From: Larix sibirica
Taxonomy: Eukaryota > Streptophyta > Pinopsida > Pinales > Pinaceae
Direction of reading: 5' to 3'
NCBI GenBank assembly: GCA_004151065.3
Contig: NWUY0300021475.1
Span: 1-19,594 of the forward strand
Length of the DNA: 19,594 nt
Shown here: one piece after another, positions 9,697 to 17,939 of the stretch
Layout of the letters: each line of letters begins with the position of its first letter
How positions within the stretch are numbered: position 1 is the stretch's first letter
Notes under the pieces: model-generated
The model's input: only the letters and a program-made list of their open reading frames with translations
What the model was told of the DNA's origin: nothing
The model's database searches: none
Translations under genes and position numbers: made by a program

Positions 9697-9708
9697 TGGT
9701 ATCAGAGC
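9697..9708 (+). other. Primer-binding site for initiator tRNA-Met (copy 1)
   Basis: TGGTATCAGAGC is complementary to the 3' end of plant initiator tRNA-Met, the usual minus-strand primer of many plant LTR retrotransposons. It lies two bases after a GTGACA terminus. That terminus is half of an inverted repeat, TGTCAC-GTTT-GTGACA (9679-9694), placed at the LTR edge. Confidence 0.85.
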
Positions 9709-9759
9709 AAAAAAGTGGTGGACTATATTGCTTTTCACCAATGTGACTCCCATGATAGT

Positions 9760-9770
9760 TGGTATCAGAG
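9760..9770 (+). other. Second primer-binding-site copy (partial)
   Basis: TGGTATCAGAG repeats 11 of the 12 bases of the first site, 63 bases downstream, in the same orientation and with a shared AGT lead-in and an AAAA-rich tail. Only the first copy sits next to the LTR terminus, so this one is probably a duplication within the leader. Confidence 0.75.
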
Positions 9771-10316
9771 AAAAGCTGGGCACTTTTCTCTTTTATTGCA
9801 GGTTTGTTCCGGGTGCTCTTCATCATGCTTGGGAAAACTTTAAGGCAGGGCACAGTCCTTGGGTAGGTGTCAGGCAGTGCGAATAGTTACTCAAAGTTCA
9901 GACTTGTGCCTGGGTGCAGCAGATAGCCAAGGCAGTTCATCGGTAGTGTGGGTAGACTGTTGATAGACCTTGAGCAAACCATCGACCGTCTATGGGTTGA
10001 CTTTCGACAATGCGTTGGTACAAACTTGGGTAGTCAAGCACTTTACACCATGACCTGGGCAGAAGTGAAGGCTTCATTGGCAGGTGGTGCAGGTGGATAA
10101 GATCAGGCTTGAGGCAACAAGTGAACCGATTCTTGAGGCTTGGGGAAACTTTCTAGTTCTGCAAAGGGTTGAACCATTGCTAGGTTGTGACATGGAAGGT
10201 GTTACCCCCCATTTTGTATGGGTGTCCATGTGTGATTTTGATCACACTCTTGAAGAGGAGGTGACATTATTTTTATGAAGTTTTGATGGTGCCCTAAGGC
10301 ATCATGAATCATTGGA
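9771..10316. other. Leader-like region after the PBS, no gag recognised
   Basis: Sequence downstream of the primer-binding site should hold a leader and then gag. The best plus frame (10084-10278, 64 codons) has no zinc knuckle or other gag feature that I recognise. The element is therefore either a non-coding derivative (LARD-like) or broken before its coding part. Confidence 0.4.
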
Positions 10317-10317
10317 N
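10317..10317. other. Unresolved base (N)
   Basis: A single N lies twelve bases before a perfect 17-nt G/C-run inverted repeat (10329-10345). Such a sequence is hard to read, so a base-calling problem or a collapsed join is possible here. Confidence 0.95.
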
Positions 10318-10328
10318 AGGCGACGCAA

Positions 10329-10345
10329 ATCCCCCCAGGGGGGAT
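10329..10345. repeat. Perfect inverted repeat ATCCCCCC-A-GGGGGGAT
   Basis: Eight-base arms pair perfectly around a single central A. It could form a cruciform only by opening a few central pairs. Function is unknown, and the nearby N suggests it disturbed sequencing. Confidence 0.85.
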
Positions 10346-11481
10346 GGGGTGTGGGTGCTGGTTAGCCCTTGTACTTTTCTTTAATTATGATTCTTTTACA
10401 ATCTTACGAAGGATGCCTATGGTCCTTTATAAATCAGGACCACAAAAGGCTTACAATTTATAAAATGATTTAAGATTAAAGTAAGGTTCTCTCGGGGTCT
10501 TGGATAGTCCAAATTCTGGAAAATTGGCGAGCACTTCCTTTTACCTGTTTATTAAAAGACAAAAACCAACAAGCAAATGATTGTAAAAGATGCCCAAAAA
10601 CACTTTGGAAGTATATATTTGGACAATGTTAGGAAAATCTAAAAAAATGGCTAAGTTAAACTATGTCAAAAAAGAACTAAACTAACCAAAGGAGGTAAAC
10701 TAGAAAGCCAACTCCCTTGGGATCTTTGCTTTCCCTTTAGGGGAAGCAAACAAAAAGGCACCACACTTGCCATATATGACTTTAAAACAAAGAAAGCAAA
10801 ATTTCCCTCAAGCCTTTAGATCTATTGTAAAGTGACTTGCAAAAGAAAAGTTACTTATGCTAGATCTACTATAAAAATGATGAAATATTTTTATAACAAC
10901 TAAGATCTAAGCATGTAAATTAGATCTACTTAAGAATTTTACTTTCAAAAGGAATAGATCTAAGATATATTAGAACCGATAACTAGAGAAATTTGATTTT
11001 TTAAGAGAGAAAGAGAGAGGAAGAGGCTTGATGCTCTCTTCATATGATGCGCCACCTCTATAAGTGAGAGATCGACCAAACTTCTGATCTTCAATTAACT
11101 CTTCAATCGGGTGCCACCACTCCAGCCAACAAAGAACATGTCCCAGACAAATCTCCCTGATTCATGGGATCTTAATTTTCCATTAATTTGTCTTTTTTGA
11201 CTTTTATTGTCTTTTTTGCTTTTTTCGAGAAAAAATGAAATTAAGTAAAAATAATCACTAATTTCACTCTTAAAGTGGGTGCTCTGAGTTAGAAAACGAG
11301 CACCCCCATGGCAATTTTCACCCCCTAGTACCACTTTTATGCATTTTATTTTTATTTTTTACAACTAAAATATAAGCGAAAAATTAAAAAACACCTAGGG
11401 GGGACTTAGCGCATGTTTGAGTGAAAACCACCAAGAAATTTTCGAGTTTTTCACTCATACCTCCAAAGCTGGAGTATTTGT
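10346..11481. other. Non-coding DNA with several stem-loops
   Basis: No gene is recognised. Inverted repeats seen: 10725-10750 (TTTGCTTTCCC against GGGGAAGCAAA, 10 of 11, loop TTTA), 11277-11305 (GGGTGCTC against GAGCACCC, perfect) and 11419-11456 (GAGTGAAAA against TTTTCACTC, perfect). AGATCT occurs five times between 10818 and 10961. A purine-only tract at 11003-11027 resembles a polypurine tract, but no LTR start could be shown after it. Confidence 0.5.
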
Positions 11482-11832
11482 ATGTCTAAGTCCTAGGAAA
11501 GCCAAACCTTTTACAAAAAAGCCATCATGCTTGGTTGACGATGCATCAATAGTAGACTTCTCCTTCTAGGAAACACATATTAAAAACCTCCTTAAGAAAA
11601 TAGAATGACTTGAAATTGGGAAAGAACATACTAAAATCGGAGGTTCATGACCTCAAACAGTTGGTCTGCGAAATGATACACCAAGATAATTTGTACCTTC
11701 AAAACACTCTTGGGTACTCTCACGCTAATTTGAAATCTTAGACATAAAAAATATATAGGAGGAGATTAGGTCACAACAGGAATTGTTTAAACAAGAGACA
11801 AAAACACAACAACAGACCCTAAACTCATGGGT
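11482..11832 (+). pseudogene. Decayed coiled-coil ORF1-like region of the host LINE
   Basis: A possible start ATG at 11482 (MSKS) is followed, after a small frameshift, by a Lys-rich N-terminus (RKAKPFTKKPSCLVDDASIV). Then comes a helical stretch with heptad-like spacing: THIKNLLKKIE and LEIGKEHTKI in the frame from 11483, EVHDLKQLVCEMIHQDNLYL in the frame from 11640, and IKNI-EEIRSQQELFKQETKT after return to the first frame at 11741. Reading through two frameshifts and several stops gives about 110 residues with coiled-coil character. Position just upstream of a LINE endonuclease suggests an ORF1 (RNA-binding, trimerising) remnant. I saw no RRM or zinc knuckle, so a gag-like or unrelated origin remains possible. 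Confidence 0.5.
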
Positions 11833-12299
11833 ATAGGTTGTTTGGAAAAAGCAACAACCCCTGGGCCATCCCGCCCCCCCACTTGCTGGAGTAGAGGAAT
11901 TGGTATGGATCTAGATAGTAGAGGAATGCACCAGATGGACCAAGGAACTCAAATTAGGGTTTGTGGACCCCACCCCTCCAACCTTGTTGGATCCTTTACA
12001 ACTAGGCATGTCTTTCCTTCATGTTAGATTAGACCTAAAGGATATTAGCATCAAGCACACTTAGATGGGTGCCAACTTAGTATTCTTCCTTCGCTTCATC
12101 ACTTTCGGGGTTCGACTCAAAGCCCTTTAGGCCAAGAGACAGCTATCCTCTCTCTTGCATAGGATTTTTCTTGATGTTGATGTCACTAGAGCTCAGTTGG
12201 TTGAGTTTAGATAATGTAGGGAACACAGTACACCAATGAGGAAGGAGGGGAAGCAGGCTCTCATTTGAGACCTTGGGGCAATTCTTTGGGATACCCCCT
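11833..12299 (+). other. Region between ORF1-like remnant and endonuclease
   Basis: Frames are broken throughout. Pieces such as HRIFLDVDVTRAQLVEFR (near 12160-12210) might belong to the C-terminus of ORF1 or the start of ORF2, but I cannot assign them. A short open frame at 11827-12027 has no recognisable motif. Confidence 0.35.
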
Positions 12300-12612
12300 T
12301 GGTCCAAATGATGGGTTCCTCGAGGTAGGGAGGTTTGTATGTCATTGGCATTGCATAGAATTGGAATAGGGGATTTTGGTCTTCCTTGAGTAACTACGTG
12401 ACATGGTTGGATCTTAAGACCACCTCTTTCTCACAAACACATGCCGGTGTCACTGCACTTGGTCTTGTTGATTTCAACAATGCTAAAGGCTTCAGTGGAG
12501 TTGCGTGCTCCATCTGTAAATCTCTCCATTGTTGTGTTTCCGTGGCAGGCTTAGACGAGCATGCTAAGTTCTTCTGGGTCCATATTCATAGGAGCATCCC
12601 CCTACCTTGGGA
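12300..12612 (+). pseudogene. Endonuclease domain, first part, of the host LINE (pseudogene)
   Basis: The frame at 12386 gives FSQTHAGVTALGLVDFNNAK, GFSGVACSICKSLHCCVSVA and GLDEHAKFFWVHIHRSIPLP. This has the layout of the central APE-type endonuclease of LINE ORF2: a GxSGVAxL strand, then a D..(G)RF.WVHI strand and the run toward the YAP loop. Upstream, the same frame with stops reads GGLYVIGIA and NWNRGFW. Homology ends at the T8 run (12613-12620), which is the oligo(A) tail of the minus-strand LINE read on the plus strand. The open frame that appears to continue to 12733 is therefore read-through into foreign DNA. Confidence 0.6.
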
Positions 12613-12620
12613 TTTTTTTT
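12613..12620 (-). other. Oligo(A) tail of the minus-strand LINE
   Basis: A run of eight T on the plus strand (A8 on the minus strand) lies directly after the LINE 3' UTR and directly before host endonuclease coding. This is the expected mark of target-primed reverse transcription. Confidence 0.6.
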
Positions 12621-12724
12621 GTTTGAAAAATACGTCTCATATTTACAAAAAAATATTTACAATCAGAAAACCGAAAACTGGAGGCGTATATAGAATTAGT
12701 TTTATAGACTCTTCCAAAGAGCTA

Positions 12725-14589
12725 CTAAAGTAGAATAAAAGTAAAGTACTCTATGCAATCCAAATATTGGGCATCTTTGATTAGCAAAGCTCCTTTGGAC
12801 AACAATTGATGACAAACCTCATCCTTCCATACCGAATTGAAGGTAGACAAAGTGCTAACCTCATGATTAGAAACAAACTTACGCCTTAGTTTCCATAAAG
12901 CAAATAACACTACTGTCCTCAAGCAATGCTAAAGACTAGAAAAGGCATCATGAGAGCATGAGCATCCATAAACATTGGTGCTTGCCAATGAACTCGAGCT
13001 TGAAGAAACAATGAGTGACGATCCTCAAACCAACTCAAACAACACCTGGCAAATTGATGGTCCTAGAAGATATGCAGAACTAATTCCGGCCACAGACAAA
13101 CAGGGCAAAAGCCATTCTATAGATAAGTCTTGGCAAACCTGGCTTTAGACAAAATCCCTTGATAAATGACAAGCTAGGCAAACACTTTTATTTAATAAGA
13201 AAGTTGTCTAGCCCAAGTATTGTGCAAGTGCCTCACCCAACGCTACTTTGGATCCTTAGATACCCAATGAGTATTGAGAATTAGGAAAGAGGATCATTGG
13301 AATGGAGAACTGAATATAAACAATGAGAATCATACTCAACCCCCATTCTCTCCATAAGGGCCTTGACATAATAGTGTTCATCTTAAATAATTTGGACTTC
13401 AGAATGAGGGCATACAACTACATGATCGATAGACGATCAATGGAAAGAAGACCATTCTCGAGCAAGAGGCCTGCTTCCAAGAGCACGCGCTAGGATCCCA
13501 AAGAAGATGTCAAAAGAAGACGCCCTTTCAGTTTAATCTATGTGCCTAAAAGCACAAGATCTTCCCCAATACAAATCCCTTGCTCTCTCCAATTCAATTT
13601 GGTCGACAAGCTAAATCCCCATTGACCCGGTTTCCCTCCCAATGCCACTGAACCAATGTTGCTACAACTGTTCGACTAGACCAAATGCTCTTGAAAATGT
13701 GTGAGCCAAAACTTGAAGGAGGTGGGGAGTGGAAATAACGTCACAGATCAAAAGTCCCTTGCATTATCAAGATCTTGTGTTGACCTCACTGAGTGTTGAA
13801 AAGGAACTTGCCAAGGCATTGAACCCTCCAAATAGTGCACCAACCATTTAGCCGCAATCAAGCCAAGATCCCCTTCATCCTTGGGCATAGTTGAAACATC
13901 TGAAGGATGAACCAGAGGTAGGACTCATTCACTACCATATTTCGACCATAAGTATGCTCTCAGTAGCTGTTGAAGTTGTCGAAATTGAGTCTTGTTGGTG
14001 TATCAATAGGAAACATAATACACATGTGAGGCCTCAAGGATGCATCCAACCACAACCTTCTTCTCTGTAAAGGGGAGGTCCTTATGATGCCAAACATGTA
14101 ACTTACTTTGTAATCTTTGAAGGCACCATTTCCATATAGCAACTGATGATAGGCCAACCCTAGAAGGGATACCCAAATATTTAACTATAACTCCTAGATG
14201 AATATGGGACTAGGATGTGGGAATCCACTCGGGAGGGGAATCCATTCCAAGAATCAAATAATTAGTTTTATGAATACTAACCATTTCCCCTGAAGCAACA
14301 CAAAAGGTATCCAAGCAAGAAAGAGCCCCATCAATAAACCCTGTATCAACAGTGATAGAGAGCAGAGAATCATTTGCAAAATGGTGATTAACAATCTTTG
14401 AGCCATTCGGGAGTAACTACCTTTAATTTGACATGCAATACGTGCTGCCTCTATTAAATAACCAAAGGTATCAATAGTCAAAACATATAGATAAGGTCCA
14501 AAGGGCACCCTTGTCGAATGGAATGATGAAGAGCAATACTCGGGGGTAAGGATTTGTTAATAAAAATGAAGGTTGAAGCATTGGTGAAG
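12725..14589 (-). pseudogene. LINE ORF2, second half: RT palm/thumb and C-terminal zinc region (pseudogene)
   Basis: Read from 14589 downward: SIALHHSIRQGCPL is RT motif B (about 14502-14530), then a frameshift gives PYLYVLTIDTFGYLIEAARI. Motif C follows as HHFANDSLL (14369-14380), where the usual FADD is FAND, so a catalytic Asp is lost. Next come CVASGEMVSIHKTNYLI, VKYLGIPSRVGLSSVAIWKW and the thumb LQSKLHVWHHKDLPF. The conserved tail MPKDEGDLGLIAAKWLVHYL lies further on, and a zf-RVT-like GFCPVCLWPE..LHIF near 13110. The last piece (12922-12728) reads LFALWKLRRKFV and ends FTFILL. Multiple frameshifts and stops make it non-functional. Confidence 0.88.
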
Positions 14590-14594
14590 ATAGT
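14590..14594. repeat. Target-site duplication ATAGT (left copy)
   Basis: Identical to 15821-15825 on the other side of the solo LTR. Five bases is the standard duplication length for LTR retrotransposon integrase. Confidence 0.88.
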
Positions 14595-15445
14595 TGTAAT
14601 GTACTCGGCAAACTCAATCGTCCATGGAGACCACGGGGCACTCAATTTCCATATCTGAATATAGAATTTCTATCCAATCTTGTTTTTTATCCAATTTAAT
14701 TCATTTTAACAGTAGAGAATAAAATGAAATGCTGGCCCAAATTAATTCATGCATGAATTACAATTTACAGGCAACACAAACATGAACACACGTGCCATTC
14801 CAAGCAAATTACATGCATTTCAACATTTATAAATAGTAAATTAAATAGCATTGAAACACATAATTAAACCATGGCATTCATAGTCATATAGATACTTATC
14901 TTTTAAATCAAATTTCTCCAACTGACTGCATGTGAAGTATGTTCCTCCCCAACCATAGGCTTTGTCAAGCCAAGTCTCACTTTGAGAGACCACCCCCGAG
15001 CTGGGGCTATCAATCCACAAGGGCAAAGCTTTCTCAATCCCAATTACTCAGCCAAATCTGTCATGCAAGCCACTGATACCTAAAGCCCCTCCACAACTGT
15101 CCCAATCCTCAATTCTCCTTCCCCATCAACCTGCGCAATGCCAGGAACAAGCTTCCTTCTTTGAGTTAACAGTCCTTTGGGCAGCCTCTAGTTCCCTTAT
15201 GGCACTCCTGCACAGGTTGGACCAGAAGTCTCTAAATTGGGTCTCCAAGGCACAAGTTGCAGGCTAGGTTTCTCCCACACCAGTCTACCTGGGTTAATGG
15301 CATGCAGAGTTCATGTTCAGCTCTGGTATCTTCCTTCTTTGTTACAGTATCCAGCTATGGCTACCAAAGGTGATGGTTAACGAGTGAAATTCGAAATGGT
15401 GGAGGAATAATGAAGAACGAAACCCCTCTCTAGCTTGAAAACTCA

Positions 15446-15454
15446 CTTTTATAG
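15446..15454 (-). promoter_or_regulatory. Putative TATA box of the solo LTR
   Basis: CTATAAAAG on the minus strand, in a GC-richer part of the LTR. It would place U3 at 15820-15450 and R/U5 toward 14595. No canonical AATAAA is visible downstream on that strand, while one occurs on the plus strand at 14718-14723, so orientation is tentative. Confidence 0.4.
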
Positions 15455-15689
15455 GCATAATTCAGCTTGCCATGTGGCCACTCCACATGGAACCAATTTT
15501 CCCCACTTTATCCCCTTCTTAAGCTAACAAAAATAAGGCTTAATGAAAGTATGGATATTAATCATAGTTTAATAACTTGGTTTAATAAGGCTAGGGAGAT
15601 AAACTAAGGCACATTATCACTTCCCCATTGGTGGATTCATAGCCCCCCATCTCTTCTTCGTCCTTCTCCCCATGCAACCATTTATATAT

Positions 15690-15713
15690 ATTTTTTATAT
15701 TAATATAAAAAAT
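15690..15713. repeat. Perfect 24-bp AT palindrome inside the solo LTR
   Basis: The arm ATTTTTTATATT is followed directly by its exact reverse complement with no spacer. It lies in the U3-like part of the LTR. Confidence 0.85.
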
Positions 15714-15820
15714 GTACATATTTACATAGTCTTGGTCATCTCGACCATTGTTTTCCGGCTTTTATCCTTTTGCATAAGTATTTACAAATTTACATTGTGG
15801 CATCAAACTGGGACATTACA

Positions 15821-15825
15821 ATAGT
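15821..15825. repeat. Target-site duplication ATAGT (right copy)
   Basis: Identical to 14590-14594; together they bracket the solo LTR exactly at its TG and CA ends. Confidence 0.88.
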
Positions 15826-16955
15826 GTTCACCATAGCCACACATTGAGAACCAAAGTCCAAGCAAGACAATATCTCCGAGATGAATGATCAATCAACCCT
15901 GTCATACACCTTGTTGAAGTGAATCTTCACCATAAGGCATTATTGACCAATCTCATGGGCCCACTTCATAGCCTCTTAAGCTCAAATCATTGTGTCAAGA
16001 ATGAAACTCCCTTGAATAAAGACAGTTTGATTTGCCTGAACCACATACCTAGCAATCGACACATACCTAGCAATCGATTTGATTCACATAGCCATGGCCT
16101 TTGCCATTATTTCATTAGCAACCATGAGCAAGGTGATCGGTCGCCGACTACCTATGGTATCTTTTGCTACATTCATGGGGATAAATAAACTCTTGATTAA
16201 GGAATTGTGAAAGGTGACCGGAGGCAAATACATTTGATGCCAGGCTATAGAAATCATCACTAATGGAATCCCACATAGGCTTGTAAAAATCACAAGGAAA
16301 ACCATCAAGCCTAGGGTACTTGCCATTCTGCAAAGAGGTCAAAGTGGCAAAGAACTCATTCTTCAAGAAGTCTCGATCCAAACTGTCCTTGTCACCATTA
16401 GAGACTTTGCGAGGGACAACTATCCAATAAGCATCTTTGGTAGCAAGTGCACCATTCGTGAGATCATAAGGAGCAAAAATAGTTTGGAAGTGAGAGCTAA
16501 ACCCTGAAAGTCTAACAAATCCTCAATTAGAGAACTATTTGATTGATGAAGACAAAGCACCCTACTGGCAACCACCTTCCCTTTAAGGAAGTCAAAATAT
16601 AACTTGGATCCCTCACCCCCTCCCTGGATCCACTGGAGTCGAGAACAAATCTTGGCACCCCAAGCAATATAATCCTCCCCCCTTCTCACCACCATCTCTA
16701 ATTTCTCGGTTTCTGTTTAAGGTCAACATTATGAATCTCCTCTTCCAAAAAAGTGCTAACCTCCTTCAAGCTTTGGAAAGCCACCTACAACTCCTTCCTC
16801 CTCTTACTAAACCATCATTCAACCCCACCTCTCATGAACTTCACAGTGTGATAGACAACAACGTCCCACCAAAATATCCACCTAAACATACCAAGTGAAC
16901 ACGTAGAGCGGTTCCAAACTTGATGAACAAGGGCTCAGAAATCCTCTGACTCTAA
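15826..16955 (-). pseudogene. LINE ORF2, first half: linker and N-terminal RT through motif A (pseudogene)
   Basis: Read from 16955 downward: ALVHQVWNRSTCSLGMFRWI, then WFSKRRKEL and VAFQSLKEVSTFLEEEIHN (linker helix), and YIAWGAKICSRLQWIQGGGE with GSKLYFDFLKGK (the RxxWLxxGD..SKFFH element). After a frameshift near 16505 come LTSLQNGKYPRLDGFPCDFY (the KSPGPDGFP.EFY motif) and QFLNQEFIYP. A further shift near 16165 leads to AKDTIGSRRPITLLMVANEI (the WRPITLLNV motif). The same frame carries ANQTVFIQGSFILD and motif A, MVKIHFNKVYDRVD. The catalytic Asp of IDF is His (codon 15919-15921). An 18-bp tandem duplication lies at 16042-16077. Confidence 0.88.
16042..16077 (-). repeat. 18-bp tandem duplication within LINE RT coding
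   Basis: CACATACCTAGCAATCGA occurs twice in a row (16042-16059 and 16060-16077). In the minus-strand frame it repeats six codons (SIARYV twice) without shifting the frame. It is a slippage-type change, probably private to this copy. Confidence 0.93.
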
Positions 16956-17337
16956 ATTGTCACACTATGCACTTGATAGAGAGTTCAAGAGTGATCCTTT
17001 CCTTGATCTTTATGGAAATGTCTTCCACTACTCTCTTAGTGAGGTTATTCTTTTAGAGCGCTTCAATGCTCATACTAGGAATTCATAGTCTTGTTAGATG
17101 ACAGATTTGAGAATGCACTTTACCTTTGGGAGATTAACTCGGAGATCATGGGTCTTCACAAGAATTTATACTACAGGATTGATCGCTCATAGGAAATTGG
17201 AGACACCTTTACAACACGGGGAATTTGACAATCTACTACTCTTGAATGGTTTCCCTTGCTACCTTGGCTCAAGGGTTTTTACATGCTTCCTCCACAATGA
17301 TGGAGCCAATGTGGTTGATTATGTCATGGCCATTTAG
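16951..17337 (+). pseudogene. Endonuclease domain, second part, of the host LINE (pseudogene)
   Basis: One frame reads LSHYALDREFKSDPFLDLYG, then FHYSLSEVILLERFNAHTRN, and after two stops (17086 and 17095) EFDNLLLLNGFPCYLGSRVF with TCFLHNDGANVVDYVMAI. This is the C-terminal half of a LINE APE-type endonuclease: the (L)GDFNA active-site strand, the LLLLNG strand and the SVVDYV strand with its Asp (17317). The DFN Asp is Arg here (codon 17059-17061), so the enzyme would be inactive. It continues the domain that stops at 12612. The reverse transcriptase that follows from about 17940 belongs to the same element. Confidence 0.78.
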
Positions 17338-17939
17338 GACCTACCCTTGCACAACCAACATTTCCATCTTGTTCCTTCCCCTTGTAGACCATGGCCTTCT
17401 TGGATTTTCCAACTCTGCCTCCTCTCATCTCCCTCCAACATGCTCCCACCCCCATCCTCCACCTCGCACCACCATTTTCTTTAACATGGTCGAGAATTGT
17501 TCCCCCTCCCTCTTTTCTTGTCCTCAGACATAGCCACTATGAAATACGAGATTCGTTCCACTGCCCTAGGGGAGGGGACCCTCGTCCCCTATTCCCACTC
17601 CATTTGGCAACACATCCATATCCCTACCCCTGGCTCTTGCCCCATGAATAACTACTTTGACGATGATTGTAAACTTCTCCATAAACACCTCTGGTTCGCG
17701 TTCACACAATTCTTTGTCTTTCTATCCTATTTGAAAATCTTACCATTGCCTCCTCCATTGTAAGAAGTGGGTGTTCCTTTCTTTGTGTGGCCCTTTGTAA
17801 CTTCCCCATATCCTTTTGGTGCATCTATTACCCTAAACATTGCGCCCTCCCTTAGAGTTTGACCCCCAATTCATGTTTCCCATACAACCTCCCTCTGATG
17901 TTGTCGAGCAGGCCTCGACTTGTATATGCCCCCCCTCCT
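17338..17939 (+). pseudogene. Decayed endonuclease-RT linker of the host LINE
   Basis: Frames are broken. The frame at 17497 holds MNNYFDDDCKLLHKHLWFAF (about 17644-17703), which resembles the WFDxECK segment found between endonuclease and RT in this kind of LINE. The rest is Pro/His/Ser-rich and pyrimidine-rich (17400-17470) and cannot be aligned by eye. Confidence 0.5.

Larger units (their letters stand above)
14595..15820 (-). mobile_element. Solo LTR (1226 bp) inside the minus-strand LINE
   Basis: The insert begins TGTAATG and ends CATTACA: perfect 7-bp terminal inverted repeats with TG..CA ends. It is flanked by the 5-bp duplication ATAGT. Removing the insert and one duplication copy joins the LINE frame exactly between RT motif A and motif B. 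There is no internal primer-binding site, no second repeat and no coding, so it is best explained as a solo LTR left by recombination between two LTRs, though a short non-autonomous element is possible. A TATA box read on the minus strand (15446-15454) suggests that the LTR points in the same direction as the LINE. Confidence 0.88.
12613..16955 (-). mobile_element. 5'-truncated L1-type LINE inserted in the host LINE
   Basis: On the minus strand the element runs from the endonuclease-RT linker (about 16955) through reverse transcriptase and the C-terminal zinc-binding region to a short 3' UTR (12724-12613), ending in A8. The endonuclease and ORF1 are absent, as in typical 5'-truncated LINE insertions. 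The 3' A tail meets the host endonuclease at 12612, and the 5' end meets the resumed host endonuclease near 16951. I could not find a convincing target-site duplication; age may have erased it. A solo LTR (14595-15820) is inserted within it. Confidence 0.8.

Noticed and set aside
9679-9770. CRISPR-like or bacterial repeat array
   Set aside because: Only two copies without regular spacers; the repeated word is the known initiator tRNA-Met primer-binding site.
11003-11027. Purine-only tract as a polypurine tract of an LTR element
   Set aside because: No LTR start, matching terminal repeat or internal coding was found beside it; it is probably simple sequence.
12386-12733. 115-codon plus-strand frame taken as one protein
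   Set aside because: Only the part before 12613 matches the endonuclease. The rest is read-through of the antisense 3' UTR of the inserted LINE.
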